NCBI GenBank assembly: GCA_049647585.1
Contig: JBARXY010000043.1
Coordinates: 1 to 7,019, forward strand
Reading direction: 5' to 3'
DNA from: JAGQSZ01 sp049647585
GTDB lineage: Bacteria > Actinomycetota > Acidimicrobiia > Acidimicrobiales > Microtrichaceae
Length of the DNA: 7,019 nt
In this document: positions 6,937-7,019 of the stretch, one piece after another
How the letters are laid out: every line of letters begins with the position of its first letter
Position numbering within the stretch: position 1 is the first letter of the stretch
Notes under the pieces: generated by a model
The model's database searches: none
Told to the model about the DNA's origin: nothing
What the model saw: the letters and a program-made list of their open reading frames with translations, nothing else
Translations under genes and position numbers: made by a program

Positions 6937-7019
6937 ATGTCAGTGATGGAGCAGGAGAACCCGCCGGGGCGGGCCCGGCGCAAGTTCACCGACGAGTTCA
7001 AGCGTGATGCTGTGGCGCT
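6937..7019 (+). CDS. Transposase OrfA, IS3-like, 3' partial
   Basis: Only the first 27 codons are visible. The sequence begins MSVMEQENPPGRARRKFTDE and continues FKRDAVA. The RRKFTDEFKRDAVAL pattern is the usual opening of the helix-turn-helix (HTH_Tnp_1) domain of IS3-family OrfA proteins, which bind the element's ends. The ATG is supported by an AGGAGG at 6926-6931. The gene runs off the right edge, so completeness and the following orfB cannot be judged. A lone HTH regulator is possible but less likely, given the abrupt break in the YD repeats just before it. Confidence 0.75.
   Translation, partial: MSVMEQENPPGRARRKFTDEFKRDAVA

Larger units (their letters stand above)
6893..7019 (+). mobile_element. 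Second IS3-like element, left end (continues off window)
   Basis: The YD-repeat pattern stops after LLTSTEG. A TG-starting sequence (tgagggtccccctgctgacc) follows, then a strong ribosome site and a transposase orfA start. I take about 6893 as the left terminus, an estimate good to perhaps 10-15 bp. The direction is the same as the rhs-like gene and opposite to the first IS. The OrfA start differs from that of the first element, so the two are different insertion sequences. The inverted repeat partner lies outside the window. Confidence 0.6.

Overview
The window comes from a GC-rich Gram-positive bacterium, most likely an actinomycete (Actinomycetota). The evidence is the high GC content, the frequent GTG starts and an isoleucyl-tRNA synthetase of the long, eukaryote-like type with actinobacterial wording around its catalytic motifs. 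I cannot name the genus from sequence alone.

Layout. (1) 3-809 (+): the 3' end of a gene whose product has a Pro-rich, repeat-containing disordered region followed by a C-terminal domain resembling a bacterial PH-like domain. Its start lies off the left edge. (2) 834-4133 (-): a complete ileS gene, convergent with gene 1 and separated from it by only 24 bp. (3) 4134-4363: a 230-bp divergent intergenic region holding a near-perfect 17-bp inverted repeat, a weak leftward -10 candidate for ileS and a weak rightward promoter candidate for the next gene. (4) 4364 to about 6892 (+): the remains of a large secreted Rhs/YD-repeat protein gene, broken by mobile DNA. A 5' piece (4364-4920) has a signal peptide and a LamG-like domain. 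A 3' piece (5490-6892) carries about 19 degenerate YD repeats. (5) Between the two pieces, 4921-5489 (-) is an IS3-family remnant with an intact orfA, an orfB cut after about 58 codons and a likely -1 frameshift signal. (6) From about 6893 a second, different IS3-like element begins in the same direction as the rhs gene. Only the first 27 codons of its orfA are in view.

How it fits together. ileS is a housekeeping gene. The DNA beside it is accessory: a surface/secreted Rhs-type gene that has become a landing site for insertion sequences and is now almost certainly a pseudogene. The first IS also lost its 3' part, together with an unknown amount of rhs sequence, which points to a deletion after insertion (or to a misjoined assembly). 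I found no convincing new defence, toxin or RNA system in this window. The items most worth checking are the disrupted rhs locus, the frameshift signal in the IS, and the unexplained palindrome upstream of ileS.
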